Origin: Dysgonomonadaceae bacterium zrk40
GTDB taxonomy: Bacteria > Bacteroidota > Bacteroidia > Bacteroidales > Dysgonomonadaceae
Length of the DNA stretch: 64,000 nucleotides
Assembly: GCA_016916535.1 (NCBI GenBank)
Contig: CP070276.1
Coordinates: forward strand, 2,480,001-2,544,000
Direction: 5' to 3'
The first letter of the stretch is position 1. Each line of letters begins with the position of its first letter. The notes below the pieces were generated by a model. The model was not told the DNA's origin. It saw nothing but the letters and a program-made list of their open reading frames with translations, and searched no databases. Shown here in pieces: positions 12,401-23,256 of this stretch. Made by a program: the position numbers and the translations under genes.

Positions 12401-13280
12401 CGGCTGCAGTGGCTTCCACTCCATCCTTCAGGAAGTGATGTCCTTGGAAGATGTCGGAGATGGCTCCGCAATCGCCCGTCACATATCCATTCATGCCATA
12501 TGTTTTCCTGGCAACGGAGTCTACAAGAAATATGCTGGCAGACATCGGTATTCCATTTACGGCGTTGTAAGCCGTCATGATGGAGGGAAGATTGTCCTTT
12601 TCTATCAGCGCTTTGTAGGGTGTGAGGTAGTACTCACGCATATCCCGTTCGTCCAACTCTGAGTTACCGTTGTGGCGGTTGTATTCACTGTTGTTGGCGA
12701 TGTAGTGTTTGCCGGTAGGGACCGTTTTAAGGTATTGGGGGTCATCGCCCATCATCCCTCTCACAAAGCCGCTGGCCAGTGCGGAGACCAGGAATGGGTC
12801 TTCACTGTAACTCTCGGCGGTACGGCCCCAGCGGGGATCTCTTGCAGGTTCGATGACGGGCGACCAGTAGGTGAGGGTGAAGATGCGCTCGTTGTTGAAA
12901 CCACGGGCTTCATCCGCAATCACCGAAGCTTCTTTTCGTATCAGCTCTGGATCCCAGGTACTGCCCACGGCAATGCTGTTGGGAAAGGAGGTGGCTGTCA
13001 TACCGGCATTGTTGTTCCTTCCTACCACCCCGTGCAGTGCCTCACCCCAGACATCATACTTGTTGATGCCCAGTCGCGGTACCGGTGACATGGTGTTCCC
13101 CAGCAGTGTTTGTTTTTCTTCCGGCGTCAATCTTGAAACAAGATCGACCGCCCTCTCCTCAAACGTGTAGGCGGTGTTGAGGTAGAGAGGTTGTCTGCTT
13201 ATTTTATTGCCGTCATTTTGGGCAGCGAGGTTAAACTGCAATAGGATCAGTAGAAAGGAGCTTAAAAGAAACTGTCTCAT
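9459..13280 (-). CDS. Large multidomain GH3 beta-xylosidase-type enzyme
   Basis: A 1273-residue secreted GH3 enzyme; ordinary GH3 xylosidases are about 750-870 residues. After the signal peptide (1-20) the TIM-barrel domain carries nucleophile Asp270 in VTGDCGAI and the GKHY substrate-binding block. A CBM6-like module (about 440-590, with DGDWTSYHN and YFVFREPQ) sits inside the second GH3 domain, which resumes at ADVALIFVGTDQNTGREESDR. A fibronectin-III-like domain (about 745-840), a BIG2 domain (about 885-965, STNPSVVTVDQNGKI) and a C-terminal concanavalin-like domain (about 1045-1260, DEFNDSKLGSQWEWI) follow. The last resembles the C-terminal sandwich of GH43 xylosidases. The role is inferred to be exo-cleavage of xylo-oligosaccharides in the periplasm. 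It is the last enzyme gene before the regulator. Confidence 0.9.
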   Translation of the reverse strand: MRQFLLSSFLLILLQFNLAAQNDGNKISRQPLYLNTAYTFEERAVDLVSRLTPEEKQTLLGNTMSPVPRLGINKYDVWGEALHGVVGRNNNAGMTATSFPNSIAVGSTWDPELIRKEASVIADEARGFNNERIFTLTYWSPVIEPARDPRWGRTAESYSEDPFLVSALASGFVRGMMGDDPQYLKTVPTGKHYIANNSEYNRHNGNSELDERDMREYYLTPYKALIEKDNLPSIMTAYNAVNGIPMSASIFLVDSVARKTYGMNGYVTGDCGAISDIFQGHHFLKDGVEATAAGLKAGVDSDCGGEYQSNALEALQQGLVTMTDIDRALINMMTIRMRLGEFDPPAIVPYSRLRPDIINDPAHNDLALEIATKSPVLLKNEQVASTTTKALPLQTAKIRRIAVLGPQADRVELGDYSGPVEAHLSISHLQGLRSYIEQHNLPIELFHGEGGNTSRRTDFFTLRSFTTRSTGGDRKEYNATDFDVAAPGIIATERFGNPTLQGIKDGDWTSYHNIDLTHLDSLILQLNVAQGGGTLEVRIGAPTGNIIASQRVESVGGERTFGRGLTLPVKVNTLGITGPQDIYFVFREPQAESIDPETLEKVATADVALIFVGTDQNTGREESDRYSLSLPGNQMQLIEAVAAVNPNTIVVMQTMGMVEVEAIKQNPHVPGLIYTGYNGQAQGTAMAKILFGEVNPSGKSSVTWYRSVNVLPPLGDYSLRGDEHKNGRTYWYFGKEVSYEFGYGLSYTTFDYDEITISKKEITPYDRITITTDVTNSGKRDGDEIVQIYLRTADAAAKGRPLKQLKGFKRVTIPAGQTKTVSIDIDCRDLWYWDAEQNRITFDQGTYTFEVGASSHDIKGSVNAVMMGQFEPTLETVVAESDNMILNPSESAASRLSATLLDDSFVAIEHTEVVYKSTNPSVVTVDQNGKITAHQPGVASIIASVTYNGTTASDSYPVKVVPDLTPATISVNGIPLQSFKPEVNAYSFQMMKQSSLPTVEATAMSETTTVEVDQVTSVPGTAIVRFIDYHTMEENSYYLNFDHSSQSDEFNDSKLGSQWEWIRENSNHHSFSSNQGSLTITTEKGDVSEQSNNARNLLLQSANNDWTIETKLIGSRAPSQPENAGIIAWQDDHNFVKLMLRAVTKTTRQRGPQPGTIDLLVEENDIARSAVSFNLNEMIVGDQPLYLRLTKEGAHYTAYYSLDGETYQLLGSTEATLQNIKAGLIACDGIITQSMTSTFWFDSDTSKPETPFDVSFDYFHIHNSGIKYEQMKK

Positions 13281-13324
13281 GGCTTTGTATTTATTGTGAG
13301 ATGTGTGTTGTTGATATAACCCGT

Positions 13325-15748
<2,424 letters not shown>

Positions 15749-15762
15749 AACGGATGTTCTAT

Positions 15763-17670
15763 TTAATTGATAATTGCTATAAAGCCACCGCGGGGAAGGC
15801 AATCCACCTCAATCGTTTCAGGGAAATCTGAGAGTGGTGATGCTTCTTCAACTGCAAAACTTCTCTGATCAACTCCATCCCCGAAAAGGGTGATCGTGTC
15901 GTGTGTTCCGTCGAGTGAGAGATGTGGGAGTGTCAGCATAAGAGGCTCATCGGTGCCGTTGATGCCAGCCACATACCAGCTATCCCCTTTACGTCGGGCC
16001 AGTACCACCGATTCCCCCGGGTAACCGTTCAGCAGTTTTGTCTCATCCCATGCCGTGGGTAGCCCTGAGAGAAACTCCCTGACTGGTTCGGGAAGAGAAC
16101 GATAGGATTCGGGACGATCGGGCATGTGTTGTAGTGCCGACTCGAATAAAACGGTCAGTGCCAGCTCATGGCCGTGGGAAGTGATATGGGGGTGTTGTGA
16201 ATCACTGAAGGTGCCGGGAGTGTAATCCATCGGTCCGACCACATTTCTGGTAAAGGAGAGTGTCGCGTTGTGCCTCGCTGCTCTCTCTGTCAGTATTGGC
16301 CGGTTGTTGTACCACTCTGCACCATAAACTGCTTCCACGGTCATCATGTGGGGATAAGTACGCTGCCATCCACGGGGCAATGTTGCACCATGGAAGTTGA
16401 TGAGCAGTTGAGGATCTATAGCATCTTCCAGCAGGTCCAGGTAGTAATTCATTTCTGCATGCCCATCTCCATTGAAGAAATCAACCTTGATACCGGAAAC
16501 ACCCATTTCGTTCAGTTTACGATACTCGTTGAGCCTGCTTTCTTTTTCGTTCAGCACAAACAGGGGACCCGGTGCTCCTTCTCCGTTCCAGCTGGTGGAA
16601 GAGTTGTACCACAACAACGTCTTAATCTCTTTCTCTGCTGCATATTGGACTGCCTCGTTGACTGTCCCACCGTTACCCATCTCATTCCATTTCCAGTCAA
16701 TCAGATTGTAGGGCCATTGCATCTCTGCAGCCAGATCAATATACTCTTTAACCTTTTGAAAATCGTTTGAGCCGTTGTTGTGTGCCCAGTAAATCCAGGC
16801 GGCGGGACCCGGGGTGATCCAGCTGGTATCGGCAACTTTCGAAGGTTCGGAAACATCAGTTACCAGTGTTGATTCCACAACATCAGCCAGTGTCCCGATA
16901 ATCAGGACCCTCCAGGGCGACTCCCAATTGCCTTTTACGGGTAGTATCTTGTCGGCCAATTGCAGGCGGTAGGCACTGCTGTCGGCAGCGTTATCCAGAT
17001 GTGATCCGCAGCGATTACGTTGGATGTTGGCTTCGGTAATCAATACAAAAAGGGAGTCTGCCGGCTCCAGCAACAGCGGATAGGACCAGCGGGTGTTGAT
17101 CTGGCCTGAGCGTGGATCCCTATCGGATATCCCGCTTTGGGTGTGGGTGTAGAAGCCTTCGTAGTCGATCTTCAACGGCTGGTTCCACCGTTTGATGCCC
17201 TCAGCAATCGGATAGGTGGTGGCCTCCTCCGTGATATTTTCTCCCTCATCTACGCTGTTAAACCGATAGCGGAAAGCCACCCCGTCATCGTAGGTGCGAA
17301 CAATAAGATCCAACTTCTCTCCCGTCGGATTTTCGTAACTGTAAGTGCGTTCAAATCCGTGGTTGCTGCAATTTCTTTTCTTGCCCGTGATCATGGTATA
17401 CTCCTCCACGATCTCCAACGGTGATGTAACAGTTACAAGCTTCATGCTGTCTGTCAGGTTCTGTCTGTCTGTTTTGAGTCCGGTGAGCAGATTGTCGAAA
17501 AGTGTGTAGTTGTTGCCGGCATTTCTGTAGGTGATGGTCAGGGTAGGTTGACCAACTGTATTGCTTGCCTCTACCCTTATTTTTCCGTTTGGAGATGTGA
17601 GCGGTCGCTGGCCGGATAGACAGGAGGAGGTGATGCTGAGCAAGAGTGCCAGATATAAAATTCGTTGCAT
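15763..17670 (-). CDS. GH97 glycosidase, retaining (alpha-galactosidase-type)
   Basis: A 635-residue secreted GH97 enzyme: signal peptide (about 1-20), N-terminal beta-sandwich ([13 protein letters not shown]), TIM barrel and C-terminal sheet domain. Asp397 in [11 protein letters not shown] occupies the nucleophile position of retaining GH97 alpha-galactosidases, where inverting SusB-type alpha-glucosidases lack an acid. Glu446 in [10 protein letters not shown] fits the acid/base or calcium-site glutamate. That predicts a retaining mechanism and alpha-D-galactoside hydrolysis, though some GH97 members act on L-arabinopyranosides. The start ATG overlaps the stop codon of the GH31 gene by one base (TAATG), implying translational coupling. 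The role is probably removal of alpha-galactose decorations from imported oligosaccharides. Confidence 0.9.
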   Translation of the reverse strand: MQRILYLALLLSITSSCLSGQRPLTSPNGKIRVEASNTVGQPTLTITYRNAGNNYTLFDNLLTGLKTDRQNLTDSMKLVTVTSPLEIVEEYTMITGKKRNCSNHGFERTYSYENPTGEKLDLIVRTYDDGVAFRYRFNSVDEGENITEEATTYPIAEGIKRWNQPLKIDYEGFYTHTQSGISDRDPRSGQINTRWSYPLLLEPADSLFVLITEANIQRNRCGSHLDNAADSSAYRLQLADKILPVKGNWESPWRVLIIGTLADVVESTLVTDVSEPSKVADTSWITPGPAAWIYWAHNNGSNDFQKVKEYIDLAAEMQWPYNLIDWKWNEMGNGGTVNEAVQYAAEKEIKTLLWYNSSTSWNGEGAPGPLFVLNEKESRLNEYRKLNEMGVSGIKVDFFNGDGHAEMNYYLDLLEDAIDPQLLINFHGATLPRGWQRTYPHMMTVEAVYGAEWYNNRPILTERAARHNATLSFTRNVVGPMDYTPGTFSDSQHPHITSHGHELALTVLFESALQHMPDRPESYRSLPEPVREFLSGLPTAWDETKLLNGYPGESVVLARRKGDSWYVAGINGTDEPLMLTLPHLSLDGTHDTITLFGDGVDQRSFAVEEASPLSDFPETIEVDCLPRGGFIAIIN

Positions 17671-20297
17671 TATCTCTCTTTTTTATCAAGTAATGTGATC
17701 TTTTTTCTCTTTCCGTTATAGGTTACTGAAACAGTTTCGTTCTTGTCTGCATGAGGCTTTACCACCACCAGATGAAAAGTGCGGATCTGCTCCAAACCGG
17801 GGAAAGTACCCTTACGTGCTCCGATGGTTAAGGTTGCAGCCGCCTCATTCCATTTCATCTCAATGGAACTGAAGAAGCCCTTTTCATATTGATAATTGTC
17901 GCCTTCATCTTCATAAAGGGTGAAGGATGCATCTGCACCCGGATAAATACGTATCTCTACCGGTTCGTCCGATGACTGTGATGTGAATTGTTTGGCAGGG
18001 CCCATCGGAATGATTGAGCCGGCTCTGACAAAGAGGGGGATGGCGGTGAGATCGACAGGAACATTCAGTATCTGGCCTCCCTCAAATTTTACCCCACTCC
18101 GGAAATCGATCCACCCCTTCTCCTGTTTGGGAAGATAGAGCGACCACTGCTTTACCCCCGGTTCGGTTACGGGTGCCACCAGGAGGGATGGGCCGAACAT
18201 GAATTGATCTTTTTGTTCCAGCGCTGTAGGATCGTCGGCAAAGTCCATCACTAACGGACGCATCAGGGTGGAGCCGCTCATGCTGACTCGAGATGCTTCC
18301 GAATAGATATAGGGGAGCAGTCGGTATCGTAGATCGAGGGTCTGCGACACCACTTGTTCAACCGCTTCACCATATCGCCAGGGCTCGGTATTGCTCATGT
18401 AGCCATGGACCCTCAATAGCGGAAAGAAGGCAGCGGTCTGAAACCAGCGGATGAAGAGCTCGTGATAGTCGGGGTTGGTGTACTGGTCTGAAGGTCGAAA
18501 GAAGCCGCCGGCGTCGTATGTCCACCAGGGTAAGCCCGTGCTCATTTGACCAAGCCCGGCGGTGATCTGGCGACGAAGTGTCTCCCAGTCGTGACCGACA
18601 TCACCCGACCAGGTAGCAGTGCCATACCGCTGCATACCGGCAAAGGCGCTGCGTGTGAGGATGAAAGCACGCCGTCCCGGATCATCCTTTCGCAGTCCTT
18701 CGTATACCGTCCTGTTCACATAGAGCGGGTATACGTTGCGAAGGAGTTCTCCAGGCAGGGTGCCGTTCATTATTTTTCGGTGTTGAAGATCATCATTCTC
18801 CGGCTCGGTGGCATCCAGCCACCAGGCATCGATGCCGTAGGGGAGCATTTTCGCGGAGAACTGCTCCCAGTAGGCGGCAGCCGCATCAGGATTGAAGAAG
18901 TCAATCCAGTCGCTTCCGGGGATATAATATCCCTTAGCGTTCATTTCTTTACCTACCTCCGACTGTTTGTCAATTTTCGACCATACAGAGATCATCATAC
19001 GCATGTTCATTGCATGAAGCTGACGTACCATTTCTGCCGGGTCAGGATAACGATCCTCATCAAAACGCATGGCATTCCAGCCATACTTACCCCAGTATTG
19101 CCAGTCCTGCACGATCACATCGACAGGGAGCCCTCTTTCTCTGAAGGTACGGGCGTTCTCGAGCAGCTCATCTTGTGTGTGGTAACGTTCCCGGCAATGG
19201 ATATATCCGAATGCCCAGCGCGGTAGCATGGGCGCAGCTCCGGTCAACTGACGGTAGCTGGCAATCACCTCGTCACCATTCCCGGCAAAGATGGTGTAGT
19301 CGAGTGCCTCTGCCACCGGGGAGGAGAGGATGGTTTCATCGGTGACGGCTCTCCAGTAAAGCTGGGGTCGGTCCTTTTCTTCTCCCTCTACGATGACCTG
19401 ATGGGTGCCTGCTGACAGATGCGCGATGAGAGAGGTAGTTGGGGGTAGCCAGATGTTGTTGACATTGACCAGTGTATCGCCGTCGATCACCAGGTGATGC
19501 TTGCGCGCCATAGTCTGCCCCACATCGAGCATCAGTGCATAGCTGCCTGTTGCGGGAATCGTAAGCGAGCCGGTGAAACGGTTCATCTGCCTGGTCTCCG
19601 TTCTGTTGCCACTGGTGCCGGTGGCTTCCACCGTAATGCGCTCTCCCCGTTCATCATTGCGCTGAAGTAACAGCACCTCTTCAACCGGGTTGAGGTCGGT
19701 GAGCCCGTAGTTGTTCCAGAGTAGCCCATACCCCTTGCTGGAGAGGACGAAGGGAATGGCTATCTGACTGTTCACCTGTGTGAGTCGGCGCGACAATCCC
19801 CTGATGTTCAGTTGACCGTCCTGGAATTGTCCTGTGCCGAACAGATATTCGTCAGGAGGAGAGTGAAACCGCTGCATCACCTTATATACAGCGAGGTTAT
19901 CCAGGCTGTCCGCCACCATGACGCGTCCCCCTACTTTTTCGCTTAGCAGGATTTTTCCTTGATGATCGGTAAAACAGAGCGTTCTATTTTCCCGGTTGAA
20001 AATGGCAATGATCCTCTCCAACTCGATCCTTACCGACGTTTCATCTTCAGTAACCCTGTAGAGGGGTGGTGTCACCTGTTCGCTGTAAATCAATTCCTCC
20101 GGGTAGAAGCGCGCTTCTGTTTTTTTGAAAGTGACACGAATGGTTCGCTCGTTTAGGGGGTTGAGACGAAGAATACCCCCGTCGCTCTCGATCATCACTC
20201 CTTTCCCGGCATCAACTATCTGAGACTGGGGTGAGGCGGTGAGCGACAGGAGCATCAACCAGCAGTAAATCAGTAAAACAGTTTTAAAGTGTGTCAT
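17670..20297 (-). CDS. GH31 alpha-xylosidase with PA14-like insertion
   Basis: An 875-residue secreted GH31 enzyme. A signal peptide (about 1-24) and N-terminal sandwich (LNERTIRVTFKK) are followed by a PA14-like module at about 225-330 (GSYALMLDVGQTMARKHHLV, QLYWRAVT). The (beta/alpha)8 barrel has nucleophile Asp495 in AWWLDATEPE and acid/base Asp566 in WSGDVGHDW. AWWxDAxEP and an inserted PA14 are features of bacterial alpha-xylosidases such as those of xyloglucan loci. Here the likely substrate is alpha-linked xylose on complex xylan side chains, since no xyloglucan backbone enzymes are nearby. The downstream GH97 start overlaps this stop codon by one base. A C-terminal DUF5110-like sandwich (about 720-840) is seen. 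Confidence 0.9.
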   Translation of the reverse strand: MTHFKTVLLIYCWLMLLSLTASPQSQIVDAGKGVMIESDGGILRLNPLNERTIRVTFKKTEARFYPEELIYSEQVTPPLYRVTEDETSVRIELERIIAIFNRENRTLCFTDHQGKILLSEKVGGRVMVADSLDNLAVYKVMQRFHSPPDEYLFGTGQFQDGQLNIRGLSRRLTQVNSQIAIPFVLSSKGYGLLWNNYGLTDLNPVEEVLLLQRNDERGERITVEATGTSGNRTETRQMNRFTGSLTIPATGSYALMLDVGQTMARKHHLVIDGDTLVNVNNIWLPPTTSLIAHLSAGTHQVIVEGEEKDRPQLYWRAVTDETILSSPVAEALDYTIFAGNGDEVIASYRQLTGAAPMLPRWAFGYIHCRERYHTQDELLENARTFRERGLPVDVIVQDWQYWGKYGWNAMRFDEDRYPDPAEMVRQLHAMNMRMMISVWSKIDKQSEVGKEMNAKGYYIPGSDWIDFFNPDAAAAYWEQFSAKMLPYGIDAWWLDATEPENDDLQHRKIMNGTLPGELLRNVYPLYVNRTVYEGLRKDDPGRRAFILTRSAFAGMQRYGTATWSGDVGHDWETLRRQITAGLGQMSTGLPWWTYDAGGFFRPSDQYTNPDYHELFIRWFQTAAFFPLLRVHGYMSNTEPWRYGEAVEQVVSQTLDLRYRLLPYIYSEASRVSMSGSTLMRPLVMDFADDPTALEQKDQFMFGPSLLVAPVTEPGVKQWSLYLPKQEKGWIDFRSGVKFEGGQILNVPVDLTAIPLFVRAGSIIPMGPAKQFTSQSSDEPVEIRIYPGADASFTLYEDEGDNYQYEKGFFSSIEMKWNEAAATLTIGARKGTFPGLEQIRTFHLVVVKPHADKNETVSVTYNGKRKKITLLDKKER

Positions 20298-20332
20298 TTC
20301 AGATCAGAGGTGTTGCATAATTTATCTTGGGT

Positions 20333-23206
20333 TCACTTATTCAGGATAGAGAGCATTCGTTCGGCATAACGTTCTCCCAGCATCTTATAACCTTCGGCCG
20401 AGAAGTGAAGATTGTCCGGTCCGTCTTTACAACCGGCTGAAGAGATGACATAGCTGTTGGGAATTACCTCAGGAAGCGTCTGTATGATCTCATTCATCGA
20501 TGCACAGATGCCCCCCTGGTCGGCATGTACCACTTCACCAGCCAGCAGTGGAACGGAGTTGGGTGCCAGACCCACATCTTTGAGCAGGCTGTCATACACT
20601 TTTTTTACCTTTAGCGGCCAATCCTTCTCACCAGTGTTTGATTCTCCCTGATGAAGCAGGATTCCTTTAATTACACCACCGTTTTGGCGGGCAACAAGAG
20701 CCATGTCCACAAGGCGCTGGTATGGATTACCGTCATACTCCGTGACCATGTTCTTCAGCCAACCCGGAGAGGTGGCTACATACTCCTGGTAGTTCTCCTT
20801 GTCAAACAGTTCTATCTTGCATCCACCTACAGCTACGTTGACGACTCCCACCTTGATGTGGGAGGGCAATTCAGCCGTCATCTTGCGTCCGAAAAAATCA
20901 ACCGGTCCCAAACCTGTATGGCAACGTACCAAAGGAGGGTTGGCTTTATACCACTCTCCTTTTACCCGACCCATATCAGGACAATCAACTGTCTGCAACA
21001 CCCTGAAACGATCATCGATACCAATGGTATCCTCCGGTTTGAACCGTACATGTCCTTCCATGTTTGATTGACCAAGACAGAGGTAGACATGCATCTCTTC
21101 CTTTTGTGTCTCAAACCGGATCTGGTATGTTTTGACCACACCATTGAAGTCAAACTCAACCTTCGCAACACCTGTTGGTGAGTCGGCCTGAATCACGTTC
21201 ACCTTCACCTTCTTGTTATCAGCTGAGGCCGAGACAGTAGGCGTTGTTGAACCTGCGGGAAGCATACAGGTGGTTTCATAGAGGTTATATCCCACAATAC
21301 CGTTTTTATTGGTCGATCTGACAGGATGTTCAGGAATTTCTATTTCATTTCCGTTGACGGCAATGGTTACTGTTGGAACTACCGGAGGAGCGATTTTCTT
21401 CTTTTTTGAGCTGAATCCGAGTCCGATCAAATCGAAGAGTTCCGTTGAATTCTCACCTTCAGCTACCAGAAAGATCGCATGTTTCTTGTCAAGGTGATCC
21501 ACGTACTTGGCTACATCGATGGTAAACTGTGTCATTTCCTGTGCAGAGTTGGCCGGAACAACAATCTCACCGATCTTCGTGCCACTCCAGGTTTCATTCT
21601 CCCAGGGACCGTCGAGCCATACATTCACCTTGAAAGATTTCGATGTTCTGGGTGTCAGGAACAGGTTGAATGCGGTTTTGTTTCTTTTTTTGGTTCCCTT
21701 GAATGCTTTCAGCCCTTTGGTGTCTTTTTTCAGTCCGCCAAAACCGAAGTATTTGTATCCGATCACGTGACCATTCTTCACATTACCGATGGGCATGTGG
21801 TTGTTCCAGATATCCCACGCATCCTGCTGGATACTGATATCAGACAGGTAGGAAGCATAACCGGCGGAATAGTATTGATAGGGATCAAGTCCATAGATAT
21901 GAAATCCTTCAGAGGTTACCTCGGCACCCTTGTATTCATTTCCATTACTGTCTTTGGCACTCCATTTCAAGTCGTCAGCGTATGGATCATATGCACTGAT
22001 GGTCACCATTCCACCTTCCGACACCGGCTTTTCATCCCATTCCACCTTGACGGGAGCTACCATCGGCTGGCGTGCAAAACCGAAGCTGCGCGGCGGTCTG
22101 TGGTAAAAGACGTACCATTGGTCGTTGATCAGTTCGATACTGCCATGTGTGTTGTGTCCGGCATAGGAGGTCTCGATGGCCGATCCATCGCGATTCAGTA
22201 CCGGAGCCCTGGAGTCTACGAGTACTCCTCCACTTCTCCAGGGACCCAGTGGTGAGTCGCCCACGGCATAACGCAGTGTGGAGTTGGAGCTGCTTACTCC
22301 ATACTCGGGACCTGAATAACCACTGAAAACCGTAACATACTTGTTCCCCACTTTGCGTATGGAGGATGCTTCAAAGAAGTTGAATGTTTTTAAATCCTGA
22401 TCCGGATAAATCTGTGGGTAATGAGTGCCCTCCGGATCGCGGATCATGCCGTAACGGGCACTGGCAGGAAGGAAGTAGCTGATTACCTCGGTTCCCGGTC
22501 TGAGGGAGTACATGGTCTTCTGATCCAACTGTGCAGCCAGCGATCGCTGGAATCCCCAGTAACCGTATGCCCTGAAGCCTATCTCATAATCGGGATCGGC
22601 AGGATCGGTAACATATTCAATATAGACAGCCGGGTCGAAACCCAGGATGCTTCCGGGAATGGTACTTCTGCCATCTTCGGTCAGGTTGATCGGGGTAAAA
22701 GGCCCGTCGGGGCGGCTACTTTTGGCTACCATCGCCTCTCTGCGGGGACCACGGCTGTGCGGATAGAGATAATACTCTTTCGTGCCATCCTTTTTCCTGA
22801 CCTCTACCAGGTCGGGGGCATACATCACATCCCACTGACCATCTATCTGATAAGTAAAGATGGGACCTTCATCTCTCCAACTGGAGAGATCCTCCACGGG
22901 AGCCGACCACATCCTGATATCAGGACCACAGTAGCTGGTAACGCGCAGGTCATGCGAGCCGATGATGTAAGCGCGGTATTTTCCCGGATTGTCAGGATCT
23001 TCAAATACGCGGGGTTCCCCATCAGGCAAGTGTTCCCAGAGTGGCAAATAGGGATTACCGGCTCCCTGGTGGACGAATTTTTCTTTAGGGCTATAGGGTG
23101 GGGTAGGGTTCTGTTGCCCCTTCACCAGGAATGAAGCTAAGAGAAAAAATGCCATGCAGAGCATTGTCAGTTTCTCTTTTTTTGCAGTGAATCGTAAATT
23201 TTTCAT
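20333..23206 (-). CDS. GH43-type glycosidase fused to CE6-type acetyl(xylan) esterase
   Basis: A 957-residue secreted protein with two catalytic halves. Residues 45-400 are a GH43 propeller: candidate base Asp62 in PDGEPRVF, Asp191 in GFDPAVYIE, acid Glu279 in FFEASSIRK, and MYAPDLVEV. Residues about 410-590 look like a CBM6-type sandwich (WLDGPWENETWSGTKIGEIV). An Ig-like linker (600-705) leads to an SGNH esterase (SASA/CE6): Ser714 in GQSNMEG, the GHQGES-like LLHQGESNTG block, and Asp931/His934 in DNLHFSAEGY. It could remove both a glycosyl side group and acetyl esters from the same oligosaccharide. The ATG at 23206 is used; three bases upstream lies a TTG. The gap to the GH31 gene is 35 bp. 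GH43 substrate specificity is unknown. Confidence 0.88.
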   Translation of the reverse strand: MKNLRFTAKKEKLTMLCMAFFLLASFLVKGQQNPTPPYSPKEKFVHQGAGNPYLPLWEHLPDGEPRVFEDPDNPGKYRAYIIGSHDLRVTSYCGPDIRMWSAPVEDLSSWRDEGPIFTYQIDGQWDVMYAPDLVEVRKKDGTKEYYLYPHSRGPRREAMVAKSSRPDGPFTPINLTEDGRSTIPGSILGFDPAVYIEYVTDPADPDYEIGFRAYGYWGFQRSLAAQLDQKTMYSLRPGTEVISYFLPASARYGMIRDPEGTHYPQIYPDQDLKTFNFFEASSIRKVGNKYVTVFSGYSGPEYGVSSSNSTLRYAVGDSPLGPWRSGGVLVDSRAPVLNRDGSAIETSYAGHNTHGSIELINDQWYVFYHRPPRSFGFARQPMVAPVKVEWDEKPVSEGGMVTISAYDPYADDLKWSAKDSNGNEYKGAEVTSEGFHIYGLDPYQYYSAGYASYLSDISIQQDAWDIWNNHMPIGNVKNGHVIGYKYFGFGGLKKDTKGLKAFKGTKKRNKTAFNLFLTPRTSKSFKVNVWLDGPWENETWSGTKIGEIVVPANSAQEMTQFTIDVAKYVDHLDKKHAIFLVAEGENSTELFDLIGLGFSSKKKKIAPPVVPTVTIAVNGNEIEIPEHPVRSTNKNGIVGYNLYETTCMLPAGSTTPTVSASADNKKVKVNVIQADSPTGVAKVEFDFNGVVKTYQIRFETQKEEMHVYLCLGQSNMEGHVRFKPEDTIGIDDRFRVLQTVDCPDMGRVKGEWYKANPPLVRCHTGLGPVDFFGRKMTAELPSHIKVGVVNVAVGGCKIELFDKENYQEYVATSPGWLKNMVTEYDGNPYQRLVDMALVARQNGGVIKGILLHQGESNTGEKDWPLKVKKVYDSLLKDVGLAPNSVPLLAGEVVHADQGGICASMNEIIQTLPEVIPNSYVISSAGCKDGPDNLHFSAEGYKMLGERYAERMLSILNK

Positions 23207-23256
23207 CAATGTTCAGTTATTAAGTGTTACAGTATTATCTGTTCTGATCTCCGATC

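Noticed and set aside
18546-19226. 226-codon plus-strand frame opposite the GH31 gene
   Set aside because: It lies entirely antisense to the catalytic core of a well-supported GH31 enzyme. Long antisense frames are common in this window because of codon bias.
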